This document shows positions 29,121 through 39,357 of a DNA stretch of 64,000 nt, in pieces. The stretch spans positions 1 through 64,000 of the forward strand of contig ONKX01000006.1 in assembly GCA_900318555.1 (NCBI GenBank), in the 5' to 3' direction. The stretch's first letter is position 1. Each line of letters begins with the position of its first letter. This DNA comes from an uncultured Prevotellaceae bacterium (GTDB lineage: Bacteria > Bacteroidota > Bacteroidia > Bacteroidales > Bacteroidaceae). The notes below the pieces were generated by a model. The model saw only the letters and a list, made by a program, of their open reading frames with translations. It was not told the origin of the DNA and did not search any database. The position numbers and the translations under genes are program-made.

Positions 29121-32102
29121 ATGAAACATATTAAAACAAACATATTTCTCTTTGCCATGTTGATGGCATCGCCAGTAACGGGTTTTGCCCAGACTGCTGA
29201 CGACGCTGACTCTACAGTGGTGAAAAAGAAAGTCCATGTTGCATTCCGCGACGTAGATGCCGACCATCTTCTCGGAGGTGTCTCCTACGTCGATATGGAA
29301 GAGTTGTCGAAGAAGGACTATACACAAAGTAGTCTGGAAGACATGTATGGCCTTGTCGGCGGATGGAACGGCAACAACCTTTGGGGAATGGACAACGACC
29401 GTCTGGATAATAACGACAACGACAATATGCCGCTTGTAATCATCGACGGTGTGAAGCGTCCGTCTAACAACGTGCTTCCTTCTGAGATTGAGCAGATTAC
29501 CTTCCTGAAGGGCGCACAGGCTGTCGTGCTCTATGGTTCCAAGGGTGCCAAGGGTGCTATCCTGATTACCACCAAGCGTGGTAAGGTGGATGGCCTGCAG
29601 ATTGATGCCAATGCCAACACCGGTTGGCACTTTGCCAAGGTGTTCCCTGAGTATTTAGGATCTGCAGAGTATATGACGCTCTATAATGAAGCTTTTTATA
29701 ACGATGCTCTTGGTCAGGGTAATGCTGCTACTGTAAAGCTGCCGTACTCTCAGCAGGATATCTATAATCATGCTGCAGGTGTCAATCCCTACCGTTATCC
29801 CAACGTGAACTACTATTCTGACGAGTATATCCGTAAGGCCTATAACCGTTCAGAAGGTACGTTGGAGATTCAGGGTGGTGGTAAGCGTGCTCACTTCTAC
29901 ACGAACATCAACTACTATCGTGCTGAGGACCTGATCAATTTTGGTAAAGCCAAGGATAACTATACCGACCGCTTCAGTGTACGTGGTAACGTTGACCTTG
30001 TTGTAAACAAATTCGTCACAGGTTGGGCAAACGTCAGTGCTACCTATTATAATGAATATAAGAACAAGGGTAATTTCTGGAGTGATGCGTCCAGTATGCG
30101 TCCGAACTTCCCGCAGGGTGCTGCTCCACTGATTCCTCTGAGTATGGTCGATCCCAATGCCAGCAAGGCACTTGCCACTCTCGGCAAGTCACTGAACCTG
30201 CTTGACGGATATTGGTTCCCTGGCGGTGGTACGGACGGTGCACAGACGAATGCCATTGCTGACTGCTACTTCGGCGGTGAAACGCAAAGTGTAAGCCGTC
30301 AGTTCCAGTTCGATGCCGGTATCAACTATGACATGAACAAATTCCTGAAGGGCTTGTCTTTCAAGACACTGTTCTCTATTGACTATGCTGCCAGCTATGA
30401 CTTGGCATACAACAACACGTATTCGCTGTTCTTCCCCACATGGAGTAACTATAACACGACGGATGCTATTGTGGATATCAAACAGCCGAAGGACGAGGTG
30501 GTGACTGGTACGATGACCATGTCTAATTCGAAGTATCGCCAGACCATTACTTGGAATGGTCATTTCGACTATGACAACACCTTTGCTGAGAAGCATCATG
30601 TAACGGGTATGCTGCTCGCTAGTATGTACACGACTACCAAGAGTGGTGAATACCATCGTTATGCCAATGCAAACTTAGGCCTTCAGGGTGGTTACGACTA
30701 CATGAGTCGCTACTTTGCCGAGGTCGGTCTGGCTGCTGTACATTCAGCCCGTCTTCCTAAGGGCAACCGTGGGGCCATCTCGTATTCTTTCACCCTCGGC
30801 TGGAACATTGCCAAGGAGAAGTTTATGGAAGGCAGCTTCGTGGACGACTTGCTGCTCAGCGCATCCTATAGTAATCTGAATGATGATGCGGATGTCTATT
30901 ATGGAAGCAACTACTACTATATTTACGATGCAGCATGGTCGGATGGTGGTACGAGCTATACATGGGCTGATGGAGCTAACTCTCACGCCTCTACTTATTC
31001 TACAGTAGGTAGCAACCCTGCTCTCGACTACATTCATCGCAAGGAATTCTCCGTGTCACTGCGCGGTTCGTTCTTCAAGAAATTGATCAGTACCGAACTG
31101 ACCTACTTCAATACGGACATGGACGGTTACATTATCCAGAACCCGACTTCGTATCCGTCACACCTGAAGACCGGTCAAGGTAAGTTCTCCCCTGCATTGA
31201 ACAACAATATTGCCAATCGCAAGGGTCTCGACTTCAGCATCAAAGCCCAGAAGCAGTTTGGTCAGGTGCATGCTGAACTTGGCTTCGTTGGTACTTATCT
31301 CAAGACCGAATGGAAGAAGTATGATGAGGTTGCTGATTCAAAATCCCCTTGGCTGAATTCCGCTAAGCAACTCATGCACGAGGGCACTCCTCTTGACGTC
31401 ATCCAAGGTTACAGATGTTTGGGCGTTTATACCATTGACGACTTTAATGTGAAGACGGACGACAATGGCAAGACTACCTACACTTTGAAGGAGGGTAAAT
31501 ATGGTCTTGGTGGTACTGTGATGCCTGGTGACTTGAAGTATGAAGATGTCAATGGCGATGGAACCATCAATAACCAGGACCAGGTAGAGTTAGGAAAGTC
31601 GGGAACATACGGTGCTCCTTGGACTATCGGCCTGAACCTCACGCTGAAATATAAGAACTGGACGCTCTTCGTATTGGGTAATGGACAGTTCGGCGCTTCT
31701 GCCCTGTCTAATGGCGCATATTACTATATGTCGGGTACCAACAAGTATTCTGTGAACGTACGTGACCACTACCAGTACACTTATGATGCTAACGGCGTTA
31801 TCAATGGTTTCGTAAATTCGAATGCTACTCATCCCCGTCTGAGTGCTGCGAATACGCCTGCCAATGGTGCTGCTTCTACCTACTGGTTGTATAGCACAGA
31901 CCGCTTCAACCTCCGTAAGGTACAGGTGACCTACGACTTCCCGAAGGAATGGTTCGAAGGAAAGTGGGTCAAGGCACTCTCAGTTTATTTGAACGGAAAC
32001 GATCTCCTCACAATCTCTAAGAATCGTAAGATCATGGAGACCAGCATTGGTTATGCTCCACAGACTCGTTTCTATAACCTCGGTGTTAAGGTAACTCTCT
32101 AA
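29121..32102 (+). CDS. xusC: Second SusC-type transporter (XusC-like), no N-terminal extension
   Basis: The 993-residue protein has a signal peptide to about FAQ. It then enters a short degenerate region and the plug domain (LVIIDGVKRP, ITFLKGAQAVVLYGSKGAKG) without the carboxypeptidase-regulatory-like domain found in XusA. The barrel ends with the usual GVKVTL. Loss or absence of that domain is common for the second SusC of Xus-type pairs, as far as I recall. It probably imports a different oligosaccharide size class or works with XusA. ATG at 29121 is used in preference to a TTG at 29112. Confidence 0.83.
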   Translation: MKHIKTNIFLFAMLMASPVTGFAQTADDADSTVVKKKVHVAFRDVDADHLLGGVSYVDMEELSKKDYTQSSLEDMYGLVGGWNGNNLWGMDNDRLDNNDNDNMPLVIIDGVKRPSNNVLPSEIEQITFLKGAQAVVLYGSKGAKGAILITTKRGKVDGLQIDANANTGWHFAKVFPEYLGSAEYMTLYNEAFYNDALGQGNAATVKLPYSQQDIYNHAAGVNPYRYPNVNYYSDEYIRKAYNRSEGTLEIQGGGKRAHFYTNINYYRAEDLINFGKAKDNYTDRFSVRGNVDLVVNKFVTGWANVSATYYNEYKNKGNFWSDASSMRPNFPQGAAPLIPLSMVDPNASKALATLGKSLNLLDGYWFPGGGTDGAQTNAIADCYFGGETQSVSRQFQFDAGINYDMNKFLKGLSFKTLFSIDYAASYDLAYNNTYSLFFPTWSNYNTTDAIVDIKQPKDEVVTGTMTMSNSKYRQTITWNGHFDYDNTFAEKHHVTGMLLASMYTTTKSGEYHRYANANLGLQGGYDYMSRYFAEVGLAAVHSARLPKGNRGAISYSFTLGWNIAKEKFMEGSFVDDLLLSASYSNLNDDADVYYGSNYYYIYDAAWSDGGTSYTWADGANSHASTYSTVGSNPALDYIHRKEFSVSLRGSFFKKLISTELTYFNTDMDGYIIQNPTSYPSHLKTGQGKFSPALNNNIANRKGLDFSIKAQKQFGQVHAELGFVGTYLKTEWKKYDEVADSKSPWLNSAKQLMHEGTPLDVIQGYRCLGVYTIDDFNVKTDDNGKTTYTLKEGKYGLGGTVMPGDLKYEDVNGDGTINNQDQVELGKSGTYGAPWTIGLNLTLKYKNWTLFVLGNGQFGASALSNGAYYYMSGTNKYSVNVRDHYQYTYDANGVINGFVNSNATHPRLSAANTPANGAASTYWLYSTDRFNLRKVQVTYDFPKEWFEGKWVKALSVYLNGNDLLTISKNRKIMETSIGYAPQTRFYNLGVKVTL

Positions 32103-32114
32103 AACGATAAGACA

Positions 32115-33917
32115 ATGAAGACAAAAAATATTATATTCTATCTCATCGGTCTTCTTTTGTTCAGCTCCTGCGACGACATGTTTGAGCCGGCAAAAGAAAA
32201 TACCCGACAGTTGGAGGCGATGGTTCAGGAGACTGACTATGTGTATGGTCTGCTGATTTATGGATATACCCGCCTTCCTTATTTAAGGGTCACTACGACC
32301 GACGTGGCTACCGACGATGCTGTCACCAACAATTCAAATGATAATTATAAGAAGATGGCTCTCGGTACATGGACATCAGACAATGATCCGATGACACAGT
32401 GGAATGCGTGCAAGGACGGTATCCAGTATGTCAATCTTTTCCTCAAGTACGTCAATGACGTGAACTGGGCTCAGAGTGCTAAATCCAAGCAGCAGATGTT
32501 CATTGACCGTCTGACGGGTGAGGCCCTTGGTCTCCGTGCCATCTTCTACTACCATCTGCTGTTGGCTCATGCCGGTTATGCAGGCGGTGAACTGCTTGGT
32601 GTACCCTTGCTGACAGAGCCGGAAGACGGTAGCTCTGACTACAACCAGCCGCGCGCCACTTTCGCAGAAGTTGTAGAGCAGATTTTCAAGGATTGCGATA
32701 AGGCTGATACACTGCTTCCTGCTCAGTATATCGATCTGGACGACGAGAGCTTAATTCCTGAGAAGTATTTGCATCTTGGTGCACAGTTGTCAGGTTATAA
32801 CCTCGTATTTGGTGCTAAGATGGCCAAGAACCTGATTTGCGGCAAGATCGTTCAGGCCGTAAAGGCACAGACTGCCTTGCTGGCTGCAAGTCCTGCCTAT
32901 CGTGAGAAGAGTGGTGTCTCTTCTGAACAGGCTGCCAGAATATGCGCAGCTGTACTGAAGGGCGTGGAGTTTGATCCGGAAGGTAACATCTGGTATCGTA
33001 ATGTCTCTCAGCTGTCATCAAGTACAAGTATCATGCCGGAAATCCTATGGCGTGCTGAGTGGGAAAAAGCTGATGCCTCTCAGGAGACGGACAACTTCCC
33101 TCCCTCGCAGAATGGTAGTGGTAGAATCAATCCCACACAGAATCTCGTGGATGCATTCCCCATGGCTAACGGATACCCCATCACCGATTCGAGATCGAAT
33201 TACGATCCCCAGAATCCTTACGCCAACCGCGACCCGCGTCTGGATGAGGATATTATTCATGATGGTTCCGTATTCAAAAGCACCACGATTATTACTGGTA
33301 CCTATGGACCGGCTGACAACAAAGACAATATCAACAATGCCGGTTCTCAACATACGCTTACAGGCTATTACATGAAGAAGTTGCTCCGTGATGATGCCGG
33401 TCCATCGGCAAAATCAACGACTGCAGCACTTCAGCCGCACATCTTCCCACGTATCCGTTATACAGAGATGTTCTTGGCATACGCTGAGGCTGCCAACGAT
33501 GCATGGGGACCGAAAGCGGATGGTGCAGGCCTGGGTCTCTCGGCTTACGATGTTATCAAGATGATCCGTCAGCGTGGTGGTATCGGTCAAAACGAGGTTG
33601 GTGAATATCAAGGCGACCCCTATCTGGATGAGTGCGCAAACGATAATACAGGTGCTAAGATGCGTGACTTGATTCGCAACGAGCGTCGTATTGAGCTCTG
33701 CTTCGAGAACAAGCGCTTCTATGATCTCCGTCGTTGGTTGTTGCCCATCAATGTCAGTGCAAAGGGTGTGCAGGTCGACCAGGTCGATGACGATACCTTT
33801 AGCTATACCATTCTTGACGTAGAGCCTCGCCAGTACGAGTCTTACCAGTACTATGGTCCCATTCCTAACAGTGAAGTGCTCCAGTGGAATGCACTGAAAC
33901 AGAACGAGGGATGGTAA
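32115..33917 (+). CDS. xusD: Second SusD-type glycan-binding lipoprotein (XusD-like)
   Basis: The 600-residue protein has a lipoprotein signal (LLLFSSC, then DDMFEPA). It has SusD helices (LTGEALGLRAIFYYHLLLAH) and the C-terminal RNERRIELCFENKRFYDLRR signature. It follows xusC by 12 bases. The product is expected on the cell surface, paired with XusC. Confidence 0.86.
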   Translation: MKTKNIIFYLIGLLLFSSCDDMFEPAKENTRQLEAMVQETDYVYGLLIYGYTRLPYLRVTTTDVATDDAVTNNSNDNYKKMALGTWTSDNDPMTQWNACKDGIQYVNLFLKYVNDVNWAQSAKSKQQMFIDRLTGEALGLRAIFYYHLLLAHAGYAGGELLGVPLLTEPEDGSSDYNQPRATFAEVVEQIFKDCDKADTLLPAQYIDLDDESLIPEKYLHLGAQLSGYNLVFGAKMAKNLICGKIVQAVKAQTALLAASPAYREKSGVSSEQAARICAAVLKGVEFDPEGNIWYRNVSQLSSSTSIMPEILWRAEWEKADASQETDNFPPSQNGSGRINPTQNLVDAFPMANGYPITDSRSNYDPQNPYANRDPRLDEDIIHDGSVFKSTTIITGTYGPADNKDNINNAGSQHTLTGYYMKKLLRDDAGPSAKSTTAALQPHIFPRIRYTEMFLAYAEAANDAWGPKADGAGLGLSAYDVIKMIRQRGGIGQNEVGEYQGDPYLDECANDNTGAKMRDLIRNERRIELCFENKRFYDLRRWLLPINVSAKGVQVDQVDDDTFSYTILDVEPRQYESYQYYGPIPNSEVLQWNALKQNEGW

Positions 33918-33922
33918 ACACT

Positions 33923-34003
33923 AGTTTAAAGTTTAAAGTTCTTTGACCTAAAGGTACAAAGCGTTTAAGGAAACGATTAGAAAATTTAAAGTTTAAAGTT
34001 TTA
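33923..34003. repeat. Heptamer repeats (TTTAAAG) between xusD and xusE
   Basis: AGTTTAAAGTTTAAAGTT occurs at both ends of the gap, separated by an AT-rich spacer with CTTTGACC-like and GTTTAAGG-like units. It occupies almost the whole intergenic space. Confidence 0.75.
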
Positions 34004-34005
34004 CA

Positions 34006-35187
34006 ATGATGAAGCTGAAGAAATATATATACGGTGTAGCCTTGGGAGCCCTTTCTCTCACATTGGCAGCATGCTATAATGCAGACAAGGACTTCCAAGA
34101 CTACGAAGGGGGTGCGAAGGCTTATTTCGCCTACCAGAACCCAATACGTACACTCGTACTTGGTACTGACATCTATGACAACACGCTGGACAATGCACAC
34201 AAGTGTCAAATTTGGTCCACCATGGGTGGTGCCTACGGTGGACGTGATGCAGTGATAGATGTTATCATTGACGAGTCGCTTTGCGAAAACCTCTACTTCC
34301 TGGATGATGGCGGATACGAGCGTGCAAAGGTTGCTCCTTTACCTCACGATTACTATAACTACGATGAGGTGAAAAACGCTGTTATCAGATACAATGGTAA
34401 TCCTCGTGGCTATTTGGAAATCCAGTTTACGGATAAATTCTTCCAGGATCCCAAGACCACTTCTAACGACACCACTTATGTGATTCCCGTTAGAATGGTG
34501 AAAGCTACGGGCATTGATGGCATTCTTTCCGGTACACCCAACACCTCTAACCCTGTCCGCCAGAACGCGAAGGACTGGTCGGTACTTCCTATGGACTATG
34601 TGCTCTATTGCGTGAGATATATGAACCCCTGGCAGGGTAAGTACATCCGCCGTGGTGTTGACATGGTGACAGAAAATGGTGGCGAGGCTACAAAGGTTGT
34701 CCGTAAGGATTTCAGCATGTACAATTCAGACGTTGAGCGTTACAGCAAGATGGATCCCTCGAACCCTGTGAACCAGTACGACGAAATTTGCGGTATCACT
34801 ACCAAGAACATGACGCAGGCTATTTTCCCTGTATCGTTCAAGACCTCTGGAGCTTCTATTAGCTGTAATCTCCTTCTGACCTTCAATGGCAACCAGTGCA
34901 CCATCTCTACCGAAGATGAGGGTGTGACAGTTACTGGTTCCGGTGAATATATCATCAAGGGAACTGAAAAGTCTGAGTATAAGGACTACCAGTGGGGAAG
35001 CATCAATGGAGAACTTGTCCAGCGTGATATCCTCCGTCTGGCCTATCAAGTTGATTTTAGCGGCACTGGCAAGGATATTCAGATAGCAACTGCTGATACG
35101 ATGGTTGTTCAGACGCGTGAGTCGAACAAGAGAGGGTGGTTCGATTACAAGTATAATGACCAACCTGTTGTTCTTCCAGGTAATTAA
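34006..35187 (+). CDS. xusE: DUF1735-type surface lipoprotein (XusE-like)
   Basis: The 393-residue protein has a lipoprotein signal (LTLAAC, then YNADKD). It begins with FQDYEGGAKAYFAYQNPIRT, typical of DUF1735/DUF5627-type proteins that follow SusD in Bacteroidetes glycan loci. XusE of the Prevotella system occupies this position. It is likely a surface glycan-binding protein; no catalytic motif is seen. ATG at 34006 or 34009 could be used. Confidence 0.75.
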   Translation: MMKLKKYIYGVALGALSLTLAACYNADKDFQDYEGGAKAYFAYQNPIRTLVLGTDIYDNTLDNAHKCQIWSTMGGAYGGRDAVIDVIIDESLCENLYFLDDGGYERAKVAPLPHDYYNYDEVKNAVIRYNGNPRGYLEIQFTDKFFQDPKTTSNDTTYVIPVRMVKATGIDGILSGTPNTSNPVRQNAKDWSVLPMDYVLYCVRYMNPWQGKYIRRGVDMVTENGGEATKVVRKDFSMYNSDVERYSKMDPSNPVNQYDEICGITTKNMTQAIFPVSFKTSGASISCNLLLTFNGNQCTISTEDEGVTVTGSGEYIIKGTEKSEYKDYQWGSINGELVQRDILRLAYQVDFSGTGKDIQIATADTMVVQTRESNKRGWFDYKYNDQPVVLPGN

Positions 35188-35205
35188 TTATAGGAGGATT
35201 GGAAT

Positions 35206-36948
35206 ATGAAAAGAATTGTAAATAAGCTTTTTGCTTTTAGCTGTTTGCTTTTGGCCGTTTCTTGTGCTGACTATAACGATTTGGGTGGCTTTAAAGCTGA
35301 ACCGGATCCCAGCTACACAGATGAGTATGCTAACCTGGATCCTGTGAAGGACTATATCAACAGAACGGCTAATCCGAACATGTCAATGGAGACATCCATG
35401 GCCTTGACAACCTATAACAAACAGGGCTTGGAGCATTCCGTGGCAGTGACCAACTTCGACGGCGTTGCCTTTGGCTATACTTTTATGCCGGACAAGTACG
35501 TCAGTAAGAAGGGTTATATGAACTTCATGGCTTTGAAGGATGCCCTTAGTCACTCAGAAACGATTGGTTATAAGGTTTACGGTAGTCCTATCGTTGCCAA
35601 CGAGCAGCAGTCTGATGAATGGTTTAGTGCGCTGACAGCTCCTGTTGAAATCTCGGTGCTCCCCATCAATGATGTGGATCTTGACTATTCTACGGTAGAT
35701 GAGTTCACGGGTACGTCGCTGAGAGGTAAACCTGTCATTGTAAAGAATTTCGATGATAAAGGTAATGCCCTTAAAATTCCAAAGAATTCAAAACCTTATA
35801 TCGTTGAAGGCTTCCCTGTCGATCCTCAAGGCTATTATACCATCACTTTCACCGTGAGGGGTTACAAAGATGACAAGAAGACGGAAATGGAAAAGGAAGA
35901 GAACATCAACTGTACTTTTGCCGATAGTGTGGTGAATACCGGTAAGGATAAAAATGGTGACTTGATTAAAAAGAACTTCACCATCAGACCCGGTGGATGG
36001 CAGACTGTCAAGGTGGAGTGGGTGCCGGCGAAGACAGCTACACAGGGCTACTTGATGATTGAGCGTAACTTGAACACAATCCTCTACATCCGTAATGTAC
36101 ATGTTGAGCATACACCCGACAACCACCGTGAGCAGACCAAGCAGGAGAAGAACGACACCATTCAGTATGCACTCAGAAAGTGGTGCGATGGTCTGATGGA
36201 GGCCAATGCCGGATATATCAAGTCGTTTGACCTTGTTGACAAACCTCTTAGCACAACGGTGCTCGAGGGTGTTACTTACGAGGGTGAGAATGTGCTCGAC
36301 CTGAAGCACTCTGATGAAAAGATTTTCTGGCAGGACTATCTGGAGGAAGGTGGCAAGAGCGGCAGTGAGCTCTATGCTGCTACTGTCTCAAAGGTGGCAA
36401 AGTCTGCCTTCGAGAAGCATGGTGGTAACCCGGAAGAATTGAAGTTCTTCATCAGTGAGACAGGACTGGAGAAACAACAGAGACTGTCGAGCCTCAAGTA
36501 TTGGATAAATGTATGGGAGTCTAATGGTGCCAAGATTGATGGTATCAATGGCGAGCTGAATCTTACCTATAGCGAGGATGCCACCAAGCAGGCAGCTAAT
36601 GAGGCAGCGTTGAAAGTCTTCTTCGGAAAACTTGCTGAAACAGGTAAGCTGATACGTCTCTCTAACTTCGATATCACGTATGAGGATGCTGATGGCGTTT
36701 CTGTTACAGCAGATAAGATTACGAAGGCCCAGCGTCAGGCTCTGGCCGACTACCATGCCCGTGTCATCAGATTATACATGTCCCAGATTCCTGCTGCACA
36801 ACAGGCAGGTCTCTGTAAAAGCAATTTCTTTGATGCGTCGAGCGGCGCAGGCGCTCCTGTAGGCCTCTGGTCTAAGGCTGCTAACGGCGACTGGTTACGT
36901 AATGCTACCTACGAGGCTTTCTGCAAAGCACTTGGTGGACTACAATAA
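35206..36948 (+). CDS. GH10-derived lipoprotein lacking catalytic residues
   Basis: The 580-residue lipoprotein (Cys20) has the split GH10 arrangement of Bacteroidetes xylanases. An N-terminal barrel part (about 45-147) is followed by an inserted beta-sandwich (about 148-310, CBM-like) and the rest of the barrel (about 315-575). Where active GH10 enzymes have a WHSQ-type motif this protein has VYGSPIVANEQQ. Where they have D-V-V-N-E it has FDLVDKP (Lys346). Where the nucleophile sits in T/S-E-L-D it has LSNFDI (Asn487). Both catalytic glutamates are therefore replaced. It should bind xylan rather than cut it. It takes the slot of Xyn10C in the known Xus order. Confidence 0.8.
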   Translation: MKRIVNKLFAFSCLLLAVSCADYNDLGGFKAEPDPSYTDEYANLDPVKDYINRTANPNMSMETSMALTTYNKQGLEHSVAVTNFDGVAFGYTFMPDKYVSKKGYMNFMALKDALSHSETIGYKVYGSPIVANEQQSDEWFSALTAPVEISVLPINDVDLDYSTVDEFTGTSLRGKPVIVKNFDDKGNALKIPKNSKPYIVEGFPVDPQGYYTITFTVRGYKDDKKTEMEKEENINCTFADSVVNTGKDKNGDLIKKNFTIRPGGWQTVKVEWVPAKTATQGYLMIERNLNTILYIRNVHVEHTPDNHREQTKQEKNDTIQYALRKWCDGLMEANAGYIKSFDLVDKPLSTTVLEGVTYEGENVLDLKHSDEKIFWQDYLEEGGKSGSELYAATVSKVAKSAFEKHGGNPEELKFFISETGLEKQQRLSSLKYWINVWESNGAKIDGINGELNLTYSEDATKQAANEAALKVFFGKLAETGKLIRLSNFDITYEDADGVSVTADKITKAQRQALADYHARVIRLYMSQIPAAQQAGLCKSNFFDASSGAGAPVGLWSKAANGDWLRNATYEAFCKALGGLQ

Positions 36949-37076
36949 ATGAGATCTCAGATGATTGTCAGTGAACAAAAGGATTCGTCTGATTTTCCTG
37001 GCAATCATCTCTCTAAAGTATATCAATAATTATTATTTTTTTAATTCATTTATTTATTAACTAATTTTTTTCTATT

Positions 37077-39302
37077 ATGAAGAGACTATTTACTCTTGTT
37101 GCTCTCATGGCAATGGTTTTGGGAGCAAGTGCAAAGTGGAGTGATGAGCCGGTTTACAAAATTGACTACTCCACTTATCAGGGTTTCCCGTTCTACGTAA
37201 TGGGTTATGTACCAGAGTTTAGCAATGGTTGCATGACCGACTTTGGTGCCCAGTACGGTTACAAGACCGATGCCGAAATGGCTGATTTTACTGGTGGAAC
37301 TGAAGTTGGTACGGTTGCTACCTCAAACGGTACTGTGTACCACAAGGTCTTGCTTGATGCACCCGCTTGGCACCAGTATTTCATTGCTGATGGTATCCAG
37401 ACCGAAGTTGACGGCAAGTATAAAGTCGTTGCAAAAGTAAAGGCTACTGCAGCTGTATCTATCAACGTCAACATGGGTTGGGGTTGGGGAAACGGCGAAC
37501 AGGCCAGCGCTTCAGTTGCTATCCCTGAAGGTGGTGACTTCCAAGAGGTAGAATGGACCTACGAAGGCATCAATGGTGGTTCTTGTAACCTCGTTGCACA
37601 GCCCGGTGGAAGCACTGAAACCATCGAATGGCTGAGCCTTGAAGTTTATGCATGGGAAAAGGAAGGTCAGAGACCAAAGGTTTGGCTTGAGGACATCGAC
37701 AATGGTAATGCCGAGAAGTCTTGGCTTGAGATGCAGCTTGATGGTATAACATATAATGATATGGAGAGAAACTTCAAGATTTGCGCTTGGTCAAAGGAGA
37801 AGGGACGCAATGTGGATGAGACTGCTGATGGTCAGCCTTGGAATCCATTCCCCGCTGACATCGAAGTTGACCCGAAGGATCCAAACAACCACGTATTTGT
37901 TTGCCATGGTCAGCCCGCTACCACATCGGGTGATGCTTCTGCATGGGACAACCAGTTCTGGATTCAGTCAAAGCATCCTTGGACTTCTGGTACAAAGCTG
38001 AAGATTAAGTTCCGCTACATGGCTTCTGCTGATGTAAGCTCTACCGACACTCAGATCCACAATCAGACTCCTTCTGACTACCTCATCTGGCACGCTATTG
38101 GTAACATCCACTTCACTGAAGAATGGCAGCAGTTTGATAATACAATGACCATCGGTGACGACATGGCCAATGGTTGGTCAATCGCATTCAACCTGAACTC
38201 AGTTGTTAAGGACGCTGTTACTTTCTACTTCGATGACCTCTCTTGGCAGTATCTGCAGCTTGACGAGGGCTACTTTATCTCTGGTGTTAATGTAGGTGTC
38301 AACCCCTCATACGATGATCTGGACAACGCAATTCCGTTCGAGGATGAGGGAGAACTTCTTGTAGCTACATTTGGTTCTAAGGGTGACGCTACTACTTATG
38401 TAGATCAGGTGATGATTTCTACTAAGCGTGGTGATGATGCTGCTTATAAGGGTGCTACCCTGAAACCCCAGGATAAGATTAGAAAGTCCGATCCTGATGA
38501 GTGGCATGATTATGAACCATCTTCTAACGCAAGAATTGATCTCCCAGGCCTTGGCGTTTGGAAGGTTGTCCTCGACCCAGGATATTCGGCTATGACATTC
38601 GAAATGCTCGAGGGTACTCCTTATGTGGAGCCCGATCCCGTTCCTGTCTTCACCTATGCAGATGAACTCGTTCTCCATGCTGTAGAGCGTGACTTCCTTA
38701 CTGCTGATGCTGATGGTAACTCAAGAGAGCCAGGTGGTGAAATCGGTAATGGACAGCCTTGGGACAGCCAGTTCTGGATTGCTGCTGACCGCGATCTTAA
38801 GACCGACGAAGTAACTGTCCTCAAATTCCAGTATAAGGGTTCAATTGCTGCTCATACTTCTACACAGGTACATAAGGTTGGTGATGATGGCAAACCTTGC
38901 ACTTATCTCAACTGGCAGGCTATTGGTGATGTAGACTTTACTGAGGAATGGCAGGACTTCGAGACTGAGTTCAAAGTTCCTAGTGGTGACAACGGCATGA
39001 GATCAATCGTATTCAATATGGCTGAAATTAAGGCTGCTTGCGATTACTCGATTAAGAATGTTCAGTGGTACATCAAGGATGCATCTCTGGAAGAGGGTCA
39101 GACTTATGAGAACCTGATTAGCGGTGCTAGCAACTTCTACATGAAGGAGGAAGCTACAACTGCTCCTTACACTGGTATCAATAACGTAATTATTAATACT
39201 GGTAAGACTACTTCTGCTATCTACAACCTCGCTGGCCAGAAGGTTAACAATAACTTCAAGGGCATCGTTGTTAAGGACGGCAAGAAGTTTGTGAACAAGT
39301 AA
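37077..39302 (+). CDS. Secreted multi-module carbohydrate-binding protein
   Basis: The 741-residue protein has a signal peptide (1-19) and a beta-rich module at 25-195 with a Trp/Gly-rich face (MGWGWGNGE). Two related modules at about 225-395 and 525-668 share Q/S-QFW-I, a TQ-H segment, an F-T-EEW core and a closing D/N-L/V-xW strand. Between them is a SusE/F-like module (about 400-515). The C-terminus (SAIYNLAGQKVNNNF, KGIVVKDGKK) is the short sorting-type tail common in Prevotella secreted proteins. No glycosidase motif is seen. It probably binds xylan outside the cell and belongs functionally to the Xus-type locus. The 128 bases upstream are AT-rich and may hold its own promoter. Confidence 0.72.
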   Translation: MKRLFTLVALMAMVLGASAKWSDEPVYKIDYSTYQGFPFYVMGYVPEFSNGCMTDFGAQYGYKTDAEMADFTGGTEVGTVATSNGTVYHKVLLDAPAWHQYFIADGIQTEVDGKYKVVAKVKATAAVSINVNMGWGWGNGEQASASVAIPEGGDFQEVEWTYEGINGGSCNLVAQPGGSTETIEWLSLEVYAWEKEGQRPKVWLEDIDNGNAEKSWLEMQLDGITYNDMERNFKICAWSKEKGRNVDETADGQPWNPFPADIEVDPKDPNNHVFVCHGQPATTSGDASAWDNQFWIQSKHPWTSGTKLKIKFRYMASADVSSTDTQIHNQTPSDYLIWHAIGNIHFTEEWQQFDNTMTIGDDMANGWSIAFNLNSVVKDAVTFYFDDLSWQYLQLDEGYFISGVNVGVNPSYDDLDNAIPFEDEGELLVATFGSKGDATTYVDQVMISTKRGDDAAYKGATLKPQDKIRKSDPDEWHDYEPSSNARIDLPGLGVWKVVLDPGYSAMTFEMLEGTPYVEPDPVPVFTYADELVLHAVERDFLTADADGNSREPGGEIGNGQPWDSQFWIAADRDLKTDEVTVLKFQYKGSIAAHTSTQVHKVGDDGKPCTYLNWQAIGDVDFTEEWQDFETEFKVPSGDNGMRSIVFNMAEIKAACDYSIKNVQWYIKDASLEEGQTYENLISGASNFYMKEEATTAPYTGINNVIINTGKTTSAIYNLAGQKVNNNFKGIVVKDGKKFVNK

Positions 39303-39357
39303 TCTCTAAGGTATAATATATTACCAAGAGGTAATTTTTAGAACTTTACATGTGAAA

